From Mycobacteroides abscessus ATCC 19977 (lineage in GTDB: Bacteria; Actinomycetota; Actinomycetes; Mycobacteriales; Mycobacteriaceae), in the NCBI RefSeq assembly GCF_000069185.1, contig NC_010397.1:1612001-1676000 (forward strand): 64,000 nucleotides of DNA. Reading direction: 5' to 3'. Shown in pieces: positions 1-8,370 of the stretch. The notes under the pieces are model-generated. The model was not told where the DNA came from, did no database searches, and saw nothing but the letters and a program-made list of their open reading frames with translations. Both the position numbers and the translations under genes were made by a program. Position 1 is the first letter of the stretch. Each line of letters begins with the position of its first letter.

Positions 1-580
1 GAGCTTCGGTGTCAAGGAGTCGAACCCCTACAACAAGCTGTTCGAGGAGCGCATCATCTTCCTCGGCGTGCAGGTCGACGACGCCTCGGCCAACGACATC
101 ATGGCCCAGCTGCTGGTGCTGGAGTCGCTGGATCCCGACCGCGAGATCACCATGTACATCAACTCCCCGGGTGGCTCGTTCACCTCGTTGATGGCGATCT
201 ACGACACCATGCAGTACGTCCGCTCCGACATCCGCACCGTGGTGCTGGGTCAGGCCGCGTCCGCGGCTGCGGTGCTGCTCGCTGCCGGCACCCCGGGCAA
301 GCGGATGGCTCTGCCGAACGCACGCGTGCTCATCCACCAGCCCGCACTGTCCGGTGTCATCCAGGGGCAGTTCACCGACCTGGAGATCCAGGCCGCCGAG
401 ATCGAGCGCATGCGCGTGCTGCAGGAGACCACGCTGGCCCGCCACACCGGCAGGCCGGCCGAGGAAATCCGCAAGGACACCGACCGCGACAAGATCTTCA
501 CGGCCGAGGAGGCCAAGGAGTACGGGATCATCGATGTCGTGCTGGAGTACCGCAAGCTCTCCGCTCAGACAGCTTCGTAG
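1..580 (+). CDS. clpP2: ATP-dependent Clp protease proteolytic subunit 2 (5' truncated by window)
   Basis: Serine peptidase subunit of the ClpP1P2 barrel, which degrades unfolded or tagged proteins handed over by ClpX or ClpC1 in the cytoplasm. The reading frame is open from base 2, so the N-terminus lies outside the window and 192 codons are visible. The catalytic triad can be seen: Ser in GQAASAAA (codon at about 260), His in LIHQP, and Asp in KDTDRD. The IYINSPGG-type handle region (here MYINSPGG) is present. It is followed 241 bp later by clpX on the same strand, the usual mycobacterial arrangement. It is called ClpP2 rather than ClpP1 because of its position directly before clpX and the FGVKESNPYNKLFEER start; the clpP1 partner should lie just upstream. 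Confidence 0.95.
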   Translation, partial: SFGVKESNPYNKLFEERIIFLGVQVDDASANDIMAQLLVLESLDPDREITMYINSPGGSFTSLMAIYDTMQYVRSDIRTVVLGQAASAAAVLLAAGTPGKRMALPNARVLIHQPALSGVIQGQFTDLEIQAAEIERMRVLQETTLARHTGRPAEEIRKDTDRDKIFTAEEAKEYGIIDVVLEYRKLSAQTAS

Positions 581-821
581 CTGCCGGACGCGAGCCCGGA
601 TAACAGTTGCAACACACCGGTCTCCGGTGCGCGTCATCCGGGGCTGCAGTCGGTGTGAGGCGATATGTTCTCCAGCACGGCAGCGCGTAAATGCCGTCGG
701 TGCGATTCGCTTTATCGGTCGCGGTGCGGCCGATATTGCGGGTAGCGTCGGGACCAACAGGTCAGAGGACGTGTTGACACCACGATCCACCACCGCGTGA
801 CAGGAAGTAGGACTGGCCACC

Positions 822-2102
822 ATGGCACGTATCGGAGACGGCGGCGACCTGCTGAAATGCTCGTTCTGCGGAAAGAGCCAGAAGCAGGTCAAGAAGCTCA
901 TCGCCGGCCCCGGCGTGTACATCTGCGATGAATGCATCGACCTCTGCAACGAGATCATCGAAGAGGAGTTGGCCGACGCCGACGACGTCAAGCTTGATGA
1001 ACTGCCCAAGCCCGCAGAGATCCGCGACTTCCTGGAGAACTACGTCATCGGCCAGGACACCGCGAAGAAGACGCTGGCTGTCGCCGTCTACAACCACTAC
1101 AAGCGCATCCAGGCCGGGGACAAGGCTCGCGACGCCCGCGGCGAGACCGTTGAACTGGCCAAGTCCAATATCTTGATGCTCGGCCCGACCGGCTGCGGCA
1201 AGACCTACCTGGCGCAGACGCTCGCCAAGATGCTCAACGTGCCGTTCGCGATCGCAGATGCCACCGCGCTGACCGAGGCCGGATATGTCGGCGAGGATGT
1301 GGAGAACATTCTCCTCAAGCTGATTCAGGCCGCCGACTACGACGTGAAGCGTGCCGAGACCGGCATCATCTACATCGACGAGGTCGACAAGATCGCCCGC
1401 AAGAGCGAGAACCCGTCCATCACCCGCGATGTCTCCGGTGAGGGCGTACAGCAGGCGTTGCTGAAGATCCTGGAAGGCACGCAGGCCTCGGTGCCCCCGC
1501 AGGGTGGCCGCAAGCACCCGCATCAGGAGTTCATCCAGATCGACACCACCAACGTGCTCTTCATCGTGGCGGGCGCATTCGCAGGCCTGGAGAAGATCGT
1601 TTCGGATCGTGTCGGCAAGCGCGGCCTGGGCTTCGGCGCCGAGGTCAAGTCCAAGGCCGACATCGACACCACCGACCACTTCGCAGAGGTCATGCCCGAG
1701 GATCTGATCAAGTTCGGGCTCATCCCCGAGTTCATCGGCCGTCTGCCGATCGTCGCCTCGGTGACCAACCTTGATCGCGAGTCGCTCATCAAGATTCTGT
1801 CCGAGCCGAAGAACGCGTTGGTGAAGCAGTACACCCGCCTCTTCGAGATGGACGGGGTCGAGCTGGAATTCAGCCAGGACGCGCTGGAGGCCATCGCCGA
1901 TCAGGCCATCCACCGTGGCACCGGTGCCCGCGGTCTGCGCGCCATCATGGAGGAAGTCTTGCAGCCGGTGATGTACGACATCCCGAGCCGCGACGATGTC
2001 GCCAAGGTCGTTGTGACCGGAGAGACCGTGATCGACAACGTGCTGCCGACGATCGTTCCGCGTAAGCCCTCGCGCACCGAGCGGCGCGACAAGTCCGCGT
2101 AG
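822..2102 (+). CDS. clpX: ATP-dependent Clp protease ATP-binding subunit ClpX
   Basis: AAA+ unfoldase that recognises substrates, unfolds them and feeds them into ClpP1P2. The 426-residue length matches the family. The N-terminal zinc-binding domain has Cys13, Cys16, Cys35 and Cys38. Walker A is GPTGCGKT (about 121-128), Walker B is IIYIDEVDK, the pore loop is GYVGED, and sensor/arginine-finger motifs follow around EFIGRLP. The IGF-like ClpP-docking loop region is represented by the segment near GKRGLGFG. The ATG at 822 gives the standard [13 protein letters not shown] start. The 241-bp space after clpP2 suggests its own promoter. A TTGACA hexamer lies at 774-779, but I see no well-spaced -10, so I do not call a promoter. 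Confidence 0.98.
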   Translation: MARIGDGGDLLKCSFCGKSQKQVKKLIAGPGVYICDECIDLCNEIIEEELADADDVKLDELPKPAEIRDFLENYVIGQDTAKKTLAVAVYNHYKRIQAGDKARDARGETVELAKSNILMLGPTGCGKTYLAQTLAKMLNVPFAIADATALTEAGYVGEDVENILLKLIQAADYDVKRAETGIIYIDEVDKIARKSENPSITRDVSGEGVQQALLKILEGTQASVPPQGGRKHPHQEFIQIDTTNVLFIVAGAFAGLEKIVSDRVGKRGLGFGAEVKSKADIDTTDHFAEVMPEDLIKFGLIPEFIGRLPIVASVTNLDRESLIKILSEPKNALVKQYTRLFEMDGVELEFSQDALEAIADQAIHRGTGARGLRAIMEEVLQPVMYDIPSRDDVAKVVVTGETVIDNVLPTIVPRKPSRTERRDKSA

Positions 2103-2108
2103 GTCCTC

Positions 2109-2732
2109 GTGCAGAGCGCCATGGAGCTGGCGCGGGCCGAGCGTATCGACCTCGCCGACTTTCTGGCCGGATTGACCGCCGAGCAGTGGGATGCGCCCTC
2201 GTTGTGCACCCAATGGCGGGTGCGTGACGTGGTCACGCACATGATCGGGTACGAAGATCTGAGCCGTGCCGAGTTCTACTCCCGAGTGGCCAAGGCAGGT
2301 TTCAACCCCAACAAGGCCAATGCCAACCGCGTTGCCGAATTGGCCGGCCGCACGCCGCAGGAGTTGCTGGCGATGGTGCGTGCCGCCCAAACGCCGGGCG
2401 TGCTCACATCAGGGTTCGGCGGCCGGATCGCCTTGCTGGACGGCATCATCCATCAACAAGACATCCGGCGCCCGCTGGGGATGCCGCGTCAGATTCCCGG
2501 CGACCGGTTGACCGTGGCCATGGATTTCGCGCGGTGGGCACCACCGGTGCGCGGAGCGCTCCGGGCGCGTGGGGTGCGGCTGGTGGCCACCGACCTCGAC
2601 TGGTCACGGGGGAGCGGACCCGAGGTCACCGGGCCGGCGGAGGCCCTGCTGATGGCGATGGCTGCCCGTCCCTGTGCGCTTGCCGAGCTTGAGGGGCCTG
2701 GTAAATCTACCCTGGCGCAACATATTTCGTAG
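2109..2732 (+). CDS. maleylpyruvate isomerase-like / DinB-fold protein (TIGR03083 type)
   Basis: A 207-residue protein of the actinobacterial mycothiol-dependent-enzyme superfamily (DinB-like four-helix fold). The N-terminal LTAEQWDAPSLCTQWRVRDV segment followed by VTHMIGYE is typical: the family has a helix carrying a metal-binding His. A second His pair sits in IHQQDIR (about residue 118). Only six bases separate it from clpX, so it is likely co-transcribed. The GTG start at 2109 is used; an ATG four codons later (2121) is equally possible. Substrate is unknown; members include maleylpyruvate isomerases and thiol transferases, but many have no assigned reaction. Confidence 0.8.
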   Translation: MQSAMELARAERIDLADFLAGLTAEQWDAPSLCTQWRVRDVVTHMIGYEDLSRAEFYSRVAKAGFNPNKANANRVAELAGRTPQELLAMVRAAQTPGVLTSGFGGRIALLDGIIHQQDIRRPLGMPRQIPGDRLTVAMDFARWAPPVRGALRARGVRLVATDLDWSRGSGPEVTGPAEALLMAMAARPCALAELEGPGKSTLAQHIS

Positions 2733-2746
2733 CTGCTCGTAAGCTG

Positions 2747-3292
2747 GTGATGATGTCCACCGAGTTCCTGAGCCAACCGACGCTAGAGGGGCCAACGCTC
2801 ACCCTGCGCCCGTTGGGAGAAGACGACCTTGAGCCGCTGTACCGTGCCGCCAACGATCCGCTGATCTGGGCACAACACCCCAGCTCGGACCGTTACGAGC
2901 GGCCGGTCTTCGAGAAGTGGTTCGCGGAGGCTCTTGCCGCCAAATCTCTTGTCATCATCGATCACTCGACAGGGGAGATGATCGGGTCTTCGCGTTTTTA
3001 CGAGTGGGATCCGGACAAGCGCGAGGTGGCGATCGGATACACCTTCATCACCCGTGAGTACTGGGGTGGCACCGTCAACGCCGAGCTCAAGACGCTCATG
3101 TTGGATTATGCGTTCATCAACGCCGACCTGGTGTGGTTCCACGTGGCCGCCGCTAATCTCAGATCGCAGAAGGCGCTCGCCAAGATTGGCGCTCACGAGC
3201 ACCATCGCCAAAAGCGCGAGATCAACGGTGCCCTGGAGGACTACGTGTATTTCACCATCACCGCGACCGACTGGCGGGACGCCTCCGACTGA
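2747..3292 (+). CDS. GNAT family N-acetyltransferase
   Basis: A 181-residue protein with the layout of the RimJ/RimL-type GNAT family: LTLRPLGEDDLEPLYRAA at the start, a central beta-strand/alpha segment with IGYTFITREYWGG where acetyl-CoA-binding is expected, and the RSQKALAKIGA motif that contacts CoA in this subfamily. It would transfer an acetyl group to an amine; the target (protein N-terminus, antibiotic or metabolite) cannot be told from sequence. Starts are stacked (GTG 2747, ATG 2750, ATG 2753). It is the last gene of the clpX-side strand before a convergent small gene. Confidence 0.85.
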   Translation: MMMSTEFLSQPTLEGPTLTLRPLGEDDLEPLYRAANDPLIWAQHPSSDRYERPVFEKWFAEALAAKSLVIIDHSTGEMIGSSRFYEWDPDKREVAIGYTFITREYWGGTVNAELKTLMLDYAFINADLVWFHVAAANLRSQKALAKIGAHEHHRQKREINGALEDYVYFTITATDWRDASD

Positions 3293-3339
3293 GCGCGACG
3301 CTCGCCGGTTAGCGGAGCGCCGCGCCCGTCAGGGACCGA

Positions 3340-3567
3340 TCAGTGCGCGGCGGGGTCTTCGTCGGGGTCGGTGATGTGCCGAGAACGGTCCTGCTCGGCG
3401 CGCTGGGCCGCTTCACGCATCTCGAAGGCGTCCGTGGCGATCTCACCGATCTGCCTGGTGACGTCGACCACCGCATTGGTGATGATCTTGGCGATCTCAC
3501 CGACATGCTCGGCGGCGGACGACACGACCTCTTGGGCCAGGTCCTTGTTGCGTTCGAACTTGCTCAC
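3340..3567 (-). CDS. small conserved hypothetical protein (helical)
   Basis: About 75 residues beginning MSKFERNKDLAQEVV. It is mostly amphipathic helix with regularly spaced Val/Ile, then a charged Asp/Glu-rich tail. There is no signal peptide or membrane segment. I chose the GTG at 3567 because AGGGGA (reverse strand, 3577-3572) then lies a few bases upstream; the GTG immediately before it (3570) is too close. It sits 13 bp downstream of the desaturase stop on the same strand, so it may be the last gene of that operon. Function unknown; coding status is supported by codon usage and the Shine-Dalgarno, not by a recognised domain. Confidence 0.6.
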   Translation of the reverse strand: MSKFERNKDLAQEVVSSAAEHVGEIAKIITNAVVDVTRQIGEIATDAFEMREAAQRAEQDRSRHITDPDEDPAAH

Positions 3568-3580
3568 CACGTCCCCTAAC

Positions 3581-4792
3581 TTACGCGTCCACCAGCTCGC
3601 CGGCGCCGCTGGCCGGGGACATCACGTTGCCGCGCTCGTCAACGACGATGACCTCGGGCTCCGGGGTGGTGGCCGCTTCCTTGTGCTTGTTCCGTTCGAT
3701 GTGGACCACGAGCTGGTCATCACCGCGGAACCAGCCGTTGGGCAGCGACAGGCGGGCGATCTTCTTCCAGGTCGATGAGAGCTGGGCGAACAAGCCGCCC
3801 GTGTTGTAGGGCAGACCGTACTTCTGGCACAGCTCGCGCACCTCGGTGGCCATCTCCGGGTAGCGGTTCGCCGGCAGATCGGGGAACAAATGGTGCTCGA
3901 TCTGGTGGGACAGGTTGCCGCTCATGATGTGAAAGAGCCTGCCGCCCTCGATGTTCGCCGAGCCGAGCAACTGCCGCAGATACCATTCGCCCCGCGTCTC
4001 GTTGGCGGTTTCCTCCTTGGAGAAGGTCTGGGTGCCGGACGGGAAGTGCCCGCAGAAGATGATCGAGAACGTCCACAGATTGCGCACGAAGTTGGCAGAC
4101 ATGTTGCCCAGGAAGGTGATCGGGAACAGCGGCCCGGTGAGCGCGGGGAAGATCACGTAGTCCTTGAGAACTTGTTTACTGGCCTTACGCCACATGCCTT
4201 TGATCAGCGGTTTGAGGTCGTACCACTTGCGCTTGCCCCTTACGATGTTCTCGGCCTCGAGCTCGTGCACCATGACGCCCCACTCGAAGAACACCATCAG
4301 CGCGGTTGCCCAGGCCAGATTGCCCAGGTAGTAGGGGTTCCACTTCTGTTCGGGTGCCATGCGCAGGATGCCGTAACCCACGTCGCGGTCCATGTCGACG
4401 ATGTTGGTGTAGGTGTGGTGCATGTAGTTGTGCGAGTGCCGCCACTGGTCGGCGGGGCACACCGTGTCCCATTCGAACTCGCGTGAGTTGAGGCCCTTTT
4501 CGCGCATCCAGTCGTACTGGCCGTGCATTACATTGTGGCCGATCTCCATGTTGTCCAGGATCTTGGAGACGGACAGGGCGCCCACGGCGGCGAGCCACAC
4601 CGGCGGGATGAATCCCAAGTACATCAGGGCCCGCCCGGCGACCTCGCAGCCGCGCTGTGTCTTGATGATCGAGTAGATGTACTCGCGGTCGCGATCGCCC
4701 AAGTCGGCGACGATACGGTCGCGCAATTCATCGAGGTCCTTGCCCAGCGCTTCGATATCCGCTGCGCTGATGGTGATTTCGTTGCTGGTCAT
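3581..4792 (-). CDS. desA3: acyl-CoA desaturase, DesA3-like (membrane di-iron)
   Basis: Integral-membrane di-iron fatty-acyl desaturase of 403 residues, like the stearoyl-CoA delta-9 desaturase Rv3229c of M. tuberculosis. All three histidine boxes are present: HNVMH (86-90), HSHNYMHH (about 119-126) and HQIEHH (about 301-306). Hydrophobic helices lie between boxes 1 and 3. It inserts a double bond in acyl-CoA, making oleate-type chains for membrane phospholipids. The reductase encoded immediately upstream (17 bp away, same strand) supplies electrons. Expression is probably controlled by the divergent FabR/DesT-like regulator. The symbol follows resemblance to M. tuberculosis desA3; orthology itself was not tested. 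Confidence 0.92.
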   Translation of the reverse strand: MTSNEITISAADIEALGKDLDELRDRIVADLGDRDREYIYSIIKTQRGCEVAGRALMYLGFIPPVWLAAVGALSVSKILDNMEIGHNVMHGQYDWMREKGLNSREFEWDTVCPADQWRHSHNYMHHTYTNIVDMDRDVGYGILRMAPEQKWNPYYLGNLAWATALMVFFEWGVMVHELEAENIVRGKRKWYDLKPLIKGMWRKASKQVLKDYVIFPALTGPLFPITFLGNMSANFVRNLWTFSIIFCGHFPSGTQTFSKEETANETRGEWYLRQLLGSANIEGGRLFHIMSGNLSHQIEHHLFPDLPANRYPEMATEVRELCQKYGLPYNTGGLFAQLSSTWKKIARLSLPNGWFRGDDQLVVHIERNKHKEAATTPEPEVIVVDERGNVMSPASGAGELVDA

Positions 4793-4809
4793 CGTCTATC
4801 TCCTGGGGT

Positions 4810-5901
4810 CTAGAGGTTGATCGAGACGTCACCGACGGGCGCGGTGATGCAGAGCTGGATATGTTGATCGGGATCGTCGTTCTCATCGCCGGTGCGCAGG
4901 TTGCGGGTGCACCCGGATGTCTTCACCGCGGTGCAGGCGAAGCAGATTCCCATCCGGCAGCCGAATTCGGGCTGCAGGCCGGCCGCCTCGGCCTGTTCGA
5001 GGATCGGTCGTCCGTCGTTCTCGGCGGTGATGCCCGATGTCGCGAAGCGCAGCACGCCCCCGGCCTCGCCGGTGTTGCCCGCGGTGGCGAGGGTGAATTC
5101 CTCGGTGTGCAGACGGTCGGAGAGTCCGCGTTCGGCGTATAGCGCGCTGACCGCCTCGTGCAATGACGGCGGCCCGCACAGGAAGGTCTGCGCGTCGGCA
5201 TGCCAGGGTGCGACGGCCTGCAGCTGTTCGGCGCTGAAGTGTTGCCCGCCGTCGCGGGTGTACTCCACCCGCACCGTCACCGACGGCACCTCCCCGAGAG
5301 CGGCCAGTTCACCGGCGTAGGCGTTATCCGCGGCAGTCGGCGCGTAGTAGAGCACGGCGAGCTGTCCCGGGTAGCCATTGCCGACGAGTGTTCTTGCCAT
5401 TGAGAGCACGGGTGTAATCCCACTTCCGGCTGCGATCAGGAGCGTGCGGATGGGCCGGGGTGCGGGTAGGACGAACGTGCCCGCGGCGGGGGTGATGCTG
5501 TACACGTCCCCCACGGCGGCGTGCTTGTAAAGGTAGTTCGAGACGAGACCATCGGGACGGCGCGCGATGGTCAGCTCGATGATCTCCCTGGCGTCGTCGG
5601 CACAGGACGGGGAGAAGCAGCGGACGTGCCGCACACCGTCGATCACGACGCCCAGTTGTACGAACTGACCTGCGTGAAAGCCTTTGAACTGGTGTGTTGT
5701 GCGCAACGTCAGGGTCACCGACCGGGTGGTACGGCGCTGCACGCGGATAACGCGGGCGCGAGCCTCTTCCCAGGTGATCATCGGGTCGACCAGCTCGAGG
5801 TAGCGGTCAACGGCGTGCGGGGTCAGGGCGGCTGTCAGCAGCCTGCCCAGCGACGAGTCGGGGGTGAGGATGCGCCGGGTGGCTTTAGTTAGAAATGTCA
5901 T
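4810..5901 (-). CDS. ferredoxin-NAD(P)H reductase / oxidoreductase partner of the desaturase
   Basis: A 363-residue three-domain electron-transfer protein. An FAD-binding barrel comes first (HAGQFVQLGV), then an NAD(P)H-binding domain with GSGITPVLSM, then a C-terminal plant-type [2Fe-2S] ferredoxin domain with CRMGICFAC and a distal QLC. It matches the M. tuberculosis Rv3230c type, which passes electrons from NADPH to DesA3. The start is set at the ATG at 5901, preceded by GGAGGGAG (reverse of 5907-5914); a longer frame to 5970 would run over the regulatory region. It is co-directional with and just upstream of the desaturase. Confidence 0.92.
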   Translation of the reverse strand: MTFLTKATRRILTPDSSLGRLLTAALTPHAVDRYLELVDPMITWEEARARVIRVQRRTTRSVTLTLRTTHQFKGFHAGQFVQLGVVIDGVRHVRCFSPSCADDAREIIELTIARRPDGLVSNYLYKHAAVGDVYSITPAAGTFVLPAPRPIRTLLIAAGSGITPVLSMARTLVGNGYPGQLAVLYYAPTAADNAYAGELAALGEVPSVTVRVEYTRDGGQHFSAEQLQAVAPWHADAQTFLCGPPSLHEAVSALYAERGLSDRLHTEEFTLATAGNTGEAGGVLRFATSGITAENDGRPILEQAEAAGLQPEFGCRMGICFACTAVKTSGCTRNLRTGDENDDPDQHIQLCITAPVGDVSINL

Positions 5902-5918
5902 TCGAACTCCCTCCGTTA

Positions 5919-5936
5919 GGTTAACGAATGTACACT
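5919..5936. promoter_or_regulatory. candidate operator of the FabR/DesT-like repressor
   Basis: On the minus strand this 18-mer reads AGTGTACATTCGTTAACC. It resembles the Pseudomonas DesT box as I remember it (AGTGAACGCTTGTTGACT), about 12 of 18 positions. It lies 18 bp upstream of the reductase ATG and about 80 bp upstream of the TetR gene, where a repressor site would be expected. Its own dyad symmetry is imperfect. The match relies on memory of the Pseudomonas motif. Confidence 0.4.
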
Positions 5937-6014
5937 GAAATTGTGAACCAATATGCCCCCACTCAGTCAAGCCGTAATCACCGTGTCGGTCATCACAGCG
6001 ATACAGTGATCGTC

Positions 6015-6668
6015 ATGACCAGTCACCGCGAGCGGGGAGCGCGTGCGGGTGCGTCCTCGCGCCGGGATTCGGTCCGGGGTGAGCAGAAACTGCGCACCCG
6101 CACCGCTCTGATGGAGGCCGCCCTCGAGCTCTCACGTACACAGGCGTTCTCGGGACTGAGCCTGCGTGATGTCGCCCGCGGTGCGGGCATTTCACCGACG
6201 GCGTTCTATCGACACTTCTCCTCCCTGGACGACCTGGGCGTGGCGCTGGCCGAGGAGGGCATGCGCATTGCCCGCGGAATCGCACGAGAGATACGCCGTC
6301 GTGAACCGGCGACGTTGGCGGAGTCGATGCGCATCCTGGCCGAGCAGGTTCAGGAAAACCCGGATCAGCTGCGGTTTGTTGTCACCGAGCGGTACACCGC
6401 CCCCACGGAGGTGCGGCGAGCAGTGAACATCGAGATGCGGCTGCTGGCAGGCGAGCTGGCGATTGACCTGGCCCGACGCGATCAGATGCGGTTATGGGAT
6501 TCCGCCGACCTGACGACGGCGGCGAACCTCATCCTGTCGATCGCCGCCAACGCGGTGGCCGAGTTGGTTCAGCCCGACACCGACACCACCGAGGTGGTCG
6601 ACAGCGCTTCCAACGCGTTGACGATGGCGTTCGTCGGTCTACAGAACTGGAAACCGGCACAGCGCTAG
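6015..6668 (+). CDS. TetR-family regulator, FabR/DesT-like
   Basis: A 217-residue one-component regulator. The helix-turn-helix reads LSLRDVARGAGISPTAFYRHF, and the following DLGVALAEEG and RFVVTERYTAPTEVR segments closely parallel E. coli FabR ([42 protein letters not shown]). FabR and Pseudomonas DesT sense the saturated/unsaturated acyl-CoA ratio and repress desaturase or fabA/fabB genes. The divergent arrangement next to a desaturase-reductase operon is the same as desT-desCB in Pseudomonas, which supports this role here. The start is the ATG at 6015 (MTSHRERG); the frame runs open to 5928 but that would overlap the control region. Ligand and operator are inferred. Confidence 0.88.
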   Translation: MTSHRERGARAGASSRRDSVRGEQKLRTRTALMEAALELSRTQAFSGLSLRDVARGAGISPTAFYRHFSSLDDLGVALAEEGMRIARGIAREIRRREPATLAESMRILAEQVQENPDQLRFVVTERYTAPTEVRRAVNIEMRLLAGELAIDLARRDQMRLWDSADLTTAANLILSIAANAVAELVQPDTDTTEVVDSASNALTMAFVGLQNWKPAQR

Positions 6669-6826
6669 CCGCGAGGCTCCGATTCGCCCAGTCGTTGATG
6701 TAGCCGATCGCGGATCTCTTCGACGGTGTACGCCTCACGTTTGCGTTGATCGCGGGCGACCAGCACGCCTCCGGCGGCCACTCCGACGGCTCCGGCGAGC
6801 CCGACCCACTTCCAGATGTTGGCCAT
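6665..6826 (-). CDS. 53-residue small membrane protein
   Basis: Begins MANIWKWVGLAGAVG, with one membrane-spanning segment over residues 4-23, a basic RDQRKR stop-transfer stretch, then a helical tail containing YTVEEIRDRLHQRL. The start codon is at 6826-6824 and the stop at 6667-6665, overlapping the last bases of the tetR gene on the other strand. Single-spanning peptides with this layout occur in many actinobacteria. It is divergent from the permuted-papain-like gene with 22 bp between the two start codons, so the two probably share a control region. Function unknown. Confidence 0.65.
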   Translation of the reverse strand: MANIWKWVGLAGAVGVAAGGVLVARDQRKREAYTVEEIRDRLHQRLGESEPRG

Positions 6827-6848
6827 CGGTCCAGGCTACGGTGCCAAC

Positions 6849-7556
6849 ATGACCGAGCAAGCGAGTGTGTCGATCGAGGAGGCGCTCGACGCGACACGGA
6901 CCGGCGATATTTGGGTGTTCCGCGGGCGCTCGGGCCCGGACCGGCTGATCCAGACGTTGTCGAACAGCCCGGTCAACCATGTCGGTATGACGTTGGCCAT
7001 CGATGATCTGCCGCCACTGATGTGGCACGCGGAACTGGGCAACAAGCTCACCGATGTGTGGACGGGCGACAACCATCGGGGCGTGCAATTACACGATGCC
7101 CGCGAGGCGATCGAGCGCTGGGCACACGTGTATGGGCAGCGGTGCTGGCTGCGCCAGCTCAGCCCGCGGGTGAGCCGTGAGCAGGAGGACATCGCGCTGC
7201 GTGTGGTGGCGCGCATGGACGGCACGCCGTTTCCAGCGACCGCGCGGTTGACGGGCCGCTGGATGCGCGGCCGGCTGCCGACGGTCAGTGACCTCACGCG
7301 TGGACTTCCCTTCGTGCACAAGAAGGTTCGCGAGGCGGCCGAGCGCGATATCCAGAAGAAGCGGCAGGCCGGGCTGGAGACCGCGTTTTGTGCCGAGACG
7401 GTGGCGATCACCCTGGAGGAGATGGGGTTGCTCGTCACCGAGAAGCGTTCGAACTACTTCGATCCGGGATCGTTCTGGAGCGGTGACAATCTGCCGTTGG
7501 CGCCCGGTTATTCATTGAGCAGGGAAATCGCTGTCGACGTGCCGGCGGCTAGCTGA
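6849..7556 (+). CDS. permuted papain-like (NlpC/P60-superfamily, YiiX/C92-type) hydrolase
   Basis: A 235-residue protein in which His comes before Cys, as in circularly permuted papain-fold enzymes. The DIWVFRG segment, the [10 protein letters not shown] motif (candidate catalytic His about residue 50) and the late AFCAETVAI motif (candidate nucleophile Cys about residue 180) form the expected pattern. Such enzymes act as amidases or on lipids and peptides; the substrate here is unknown. There is no signal peptide, so it is presumably cytoplasmic. The ATG at 6849 ([11 protein letters not shown]) is chosen over an upstream in-frame start at 6816 that would overlap the divergent small gene. Confidence 0.65.
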   Translation: MTEQASVSIEEALDATRTGDIWVFRGRSGPDRLIQTLSNSPVNHVGMTLAIDDLPPLMWHAELGNKLTDVWTGDNHRGVQLHDAREAIERWAHVYGQRCWLRQLSPRVSREQEDIALRVVARMDGTPFPATARLTGRWMRGRLPTVSDLTRGLPFVHKKVREAAERDIQKKRQAGLETAFCAETVAITLEEMGLLVTEKRSNYFDPGSFWSGDNLPLAPGYSLSREIAVDVPAAS

Positions 7557-8370
7557 CTCGATCCGCTCGGGTGTAGATGTTCATGCTGTCCTCTCGCAGG
7601 AATGCCACCAGCGTCATCCCCGATTGTGCCGCGAGATCCACAGCCAGGGACGAGGGCGCCGACACCGCGGCCAGAATGGGAATGCCTGCCATGGTTGCCT
7701 TCTGGGCGAGTTCGAAGGAGGCGCGCCCACTCACCAGCAGCACAGTCCCGGTCAGTGGCACCTTGTCGTTTTCGAGTGCCCACCCGATGACCTTGTCCAC
7801 CGCGTTGTGCCGGCCGATGTCCTCGCGCACCGCCAGCACGGTCCCATCCAGGGTGAACAGCGCGGCCGCATGTAGCCCGCCGGTCGTCGCGAAAACCTTT
7901 TGTCTCGAGCGAAGTTTGTCCGGCAGGCCGGCCAGCGTGTTCGATCCGATGGTGGACGGGTCGTCACCGGGGGAGAAACGGCTGATGGTTCGCACCGCGT
8001 CCAGCGAACCCTTGCCGCACACACCGCACGAGGACGTGGTGTAGAAGTTCCGCGTCACCGTGGGGTCCGGCGCGGCCACGCCCGGGGCGAGAGCGACGTC
8101 CAGAACGTTGTAGGTGTTCAGGCCATCGGGTCCCTCGCCCTGGCAGTACCGCACGGTGAGCAGGTCGTCGCGGCTGGCAATGACCCCCTCGGTGAGCAGG
8201 AAGCCTTGAGTGAGTTCGACATCGGAGCCGGGAGTGCGCATGGTGACGGCCACCGCCTGCCCGTTCACCCGAATTTCCAGGGGTTCCTCGACCACGAGTG
8301 TCTCGCTGCGGTCGCCACGCCCCACGCCCTCGATGCGCCGGACCTTGCGCCTGTCGGTGACCCTACCCAC
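7549..8370 (-). CDS. fdhD: formate dehydrogenase accessory sulfurtransferase FdhD
   Basis: A 273-residue protein that carries sulfur from a cysteine desulfurase to the molybdenum-bis-MGD cofactor before it is put into formate-dehydrogenase-type enzymes. The loop [10 protein letters not shown] holds the two catalytic cysteines, and [11 protein letters not shown] with the [13 protein letters not shown] segment (cofactor-binding) is typical. The start is a GTG at 8370, overlapping the end of fdhF by eight bases, so the two are translationally coupled. The 3' end overlaps the convergent hydrolase gene by eight bases. In M. tuberculosis the same pair (Rv2899c-Rv2900c) is far from korAB. Confidence 0.95.
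   Translation of the reverse strand: MGRVTDRRKVRRIEGVGRGDRSETLVVEEPLEIRVNGQAVAVTMRTPGSDVELTQGFLLTEGVIASRDDLLTVRYCQGEGPDGLNTYNVLDVALAPGVAAPDPTVTRNFYTTSSCGVCGKGSLDAVRTISRFSPGDDPSTIGSNTLAGLPDKLRSRQKVFATTGGLHAAALFTLDGTVLAVREDIGRHNAVDKVIGWALENDKVPLTGTVLLVSGRASFELAQKATMAGIPILAAVSAPSSLAVDLAAQSGMTLVAFLREDSMNIYTRADRVS

Noticed and set aside
774-779. TTGACA as a clpX promoter -35
   Set aside because: No TANNNT hexamer at 16-19 bp spacing; the hexamer can occur by chance.
762-2390. 542-codon open frame on the minus strand over clpX
   Set aside because: Mirror frame of a highly conserved gene in GC-rich DNA; its translation is repetitive, His/Arg/Gly-rich, and shows no domain.
5992-6010. ATCAC-N9-GTGAT inverted repeat before the TetR start as operator
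   Set aside because: Arms of only five bases and close to the start codon; weaker than the site at 5919-5936.
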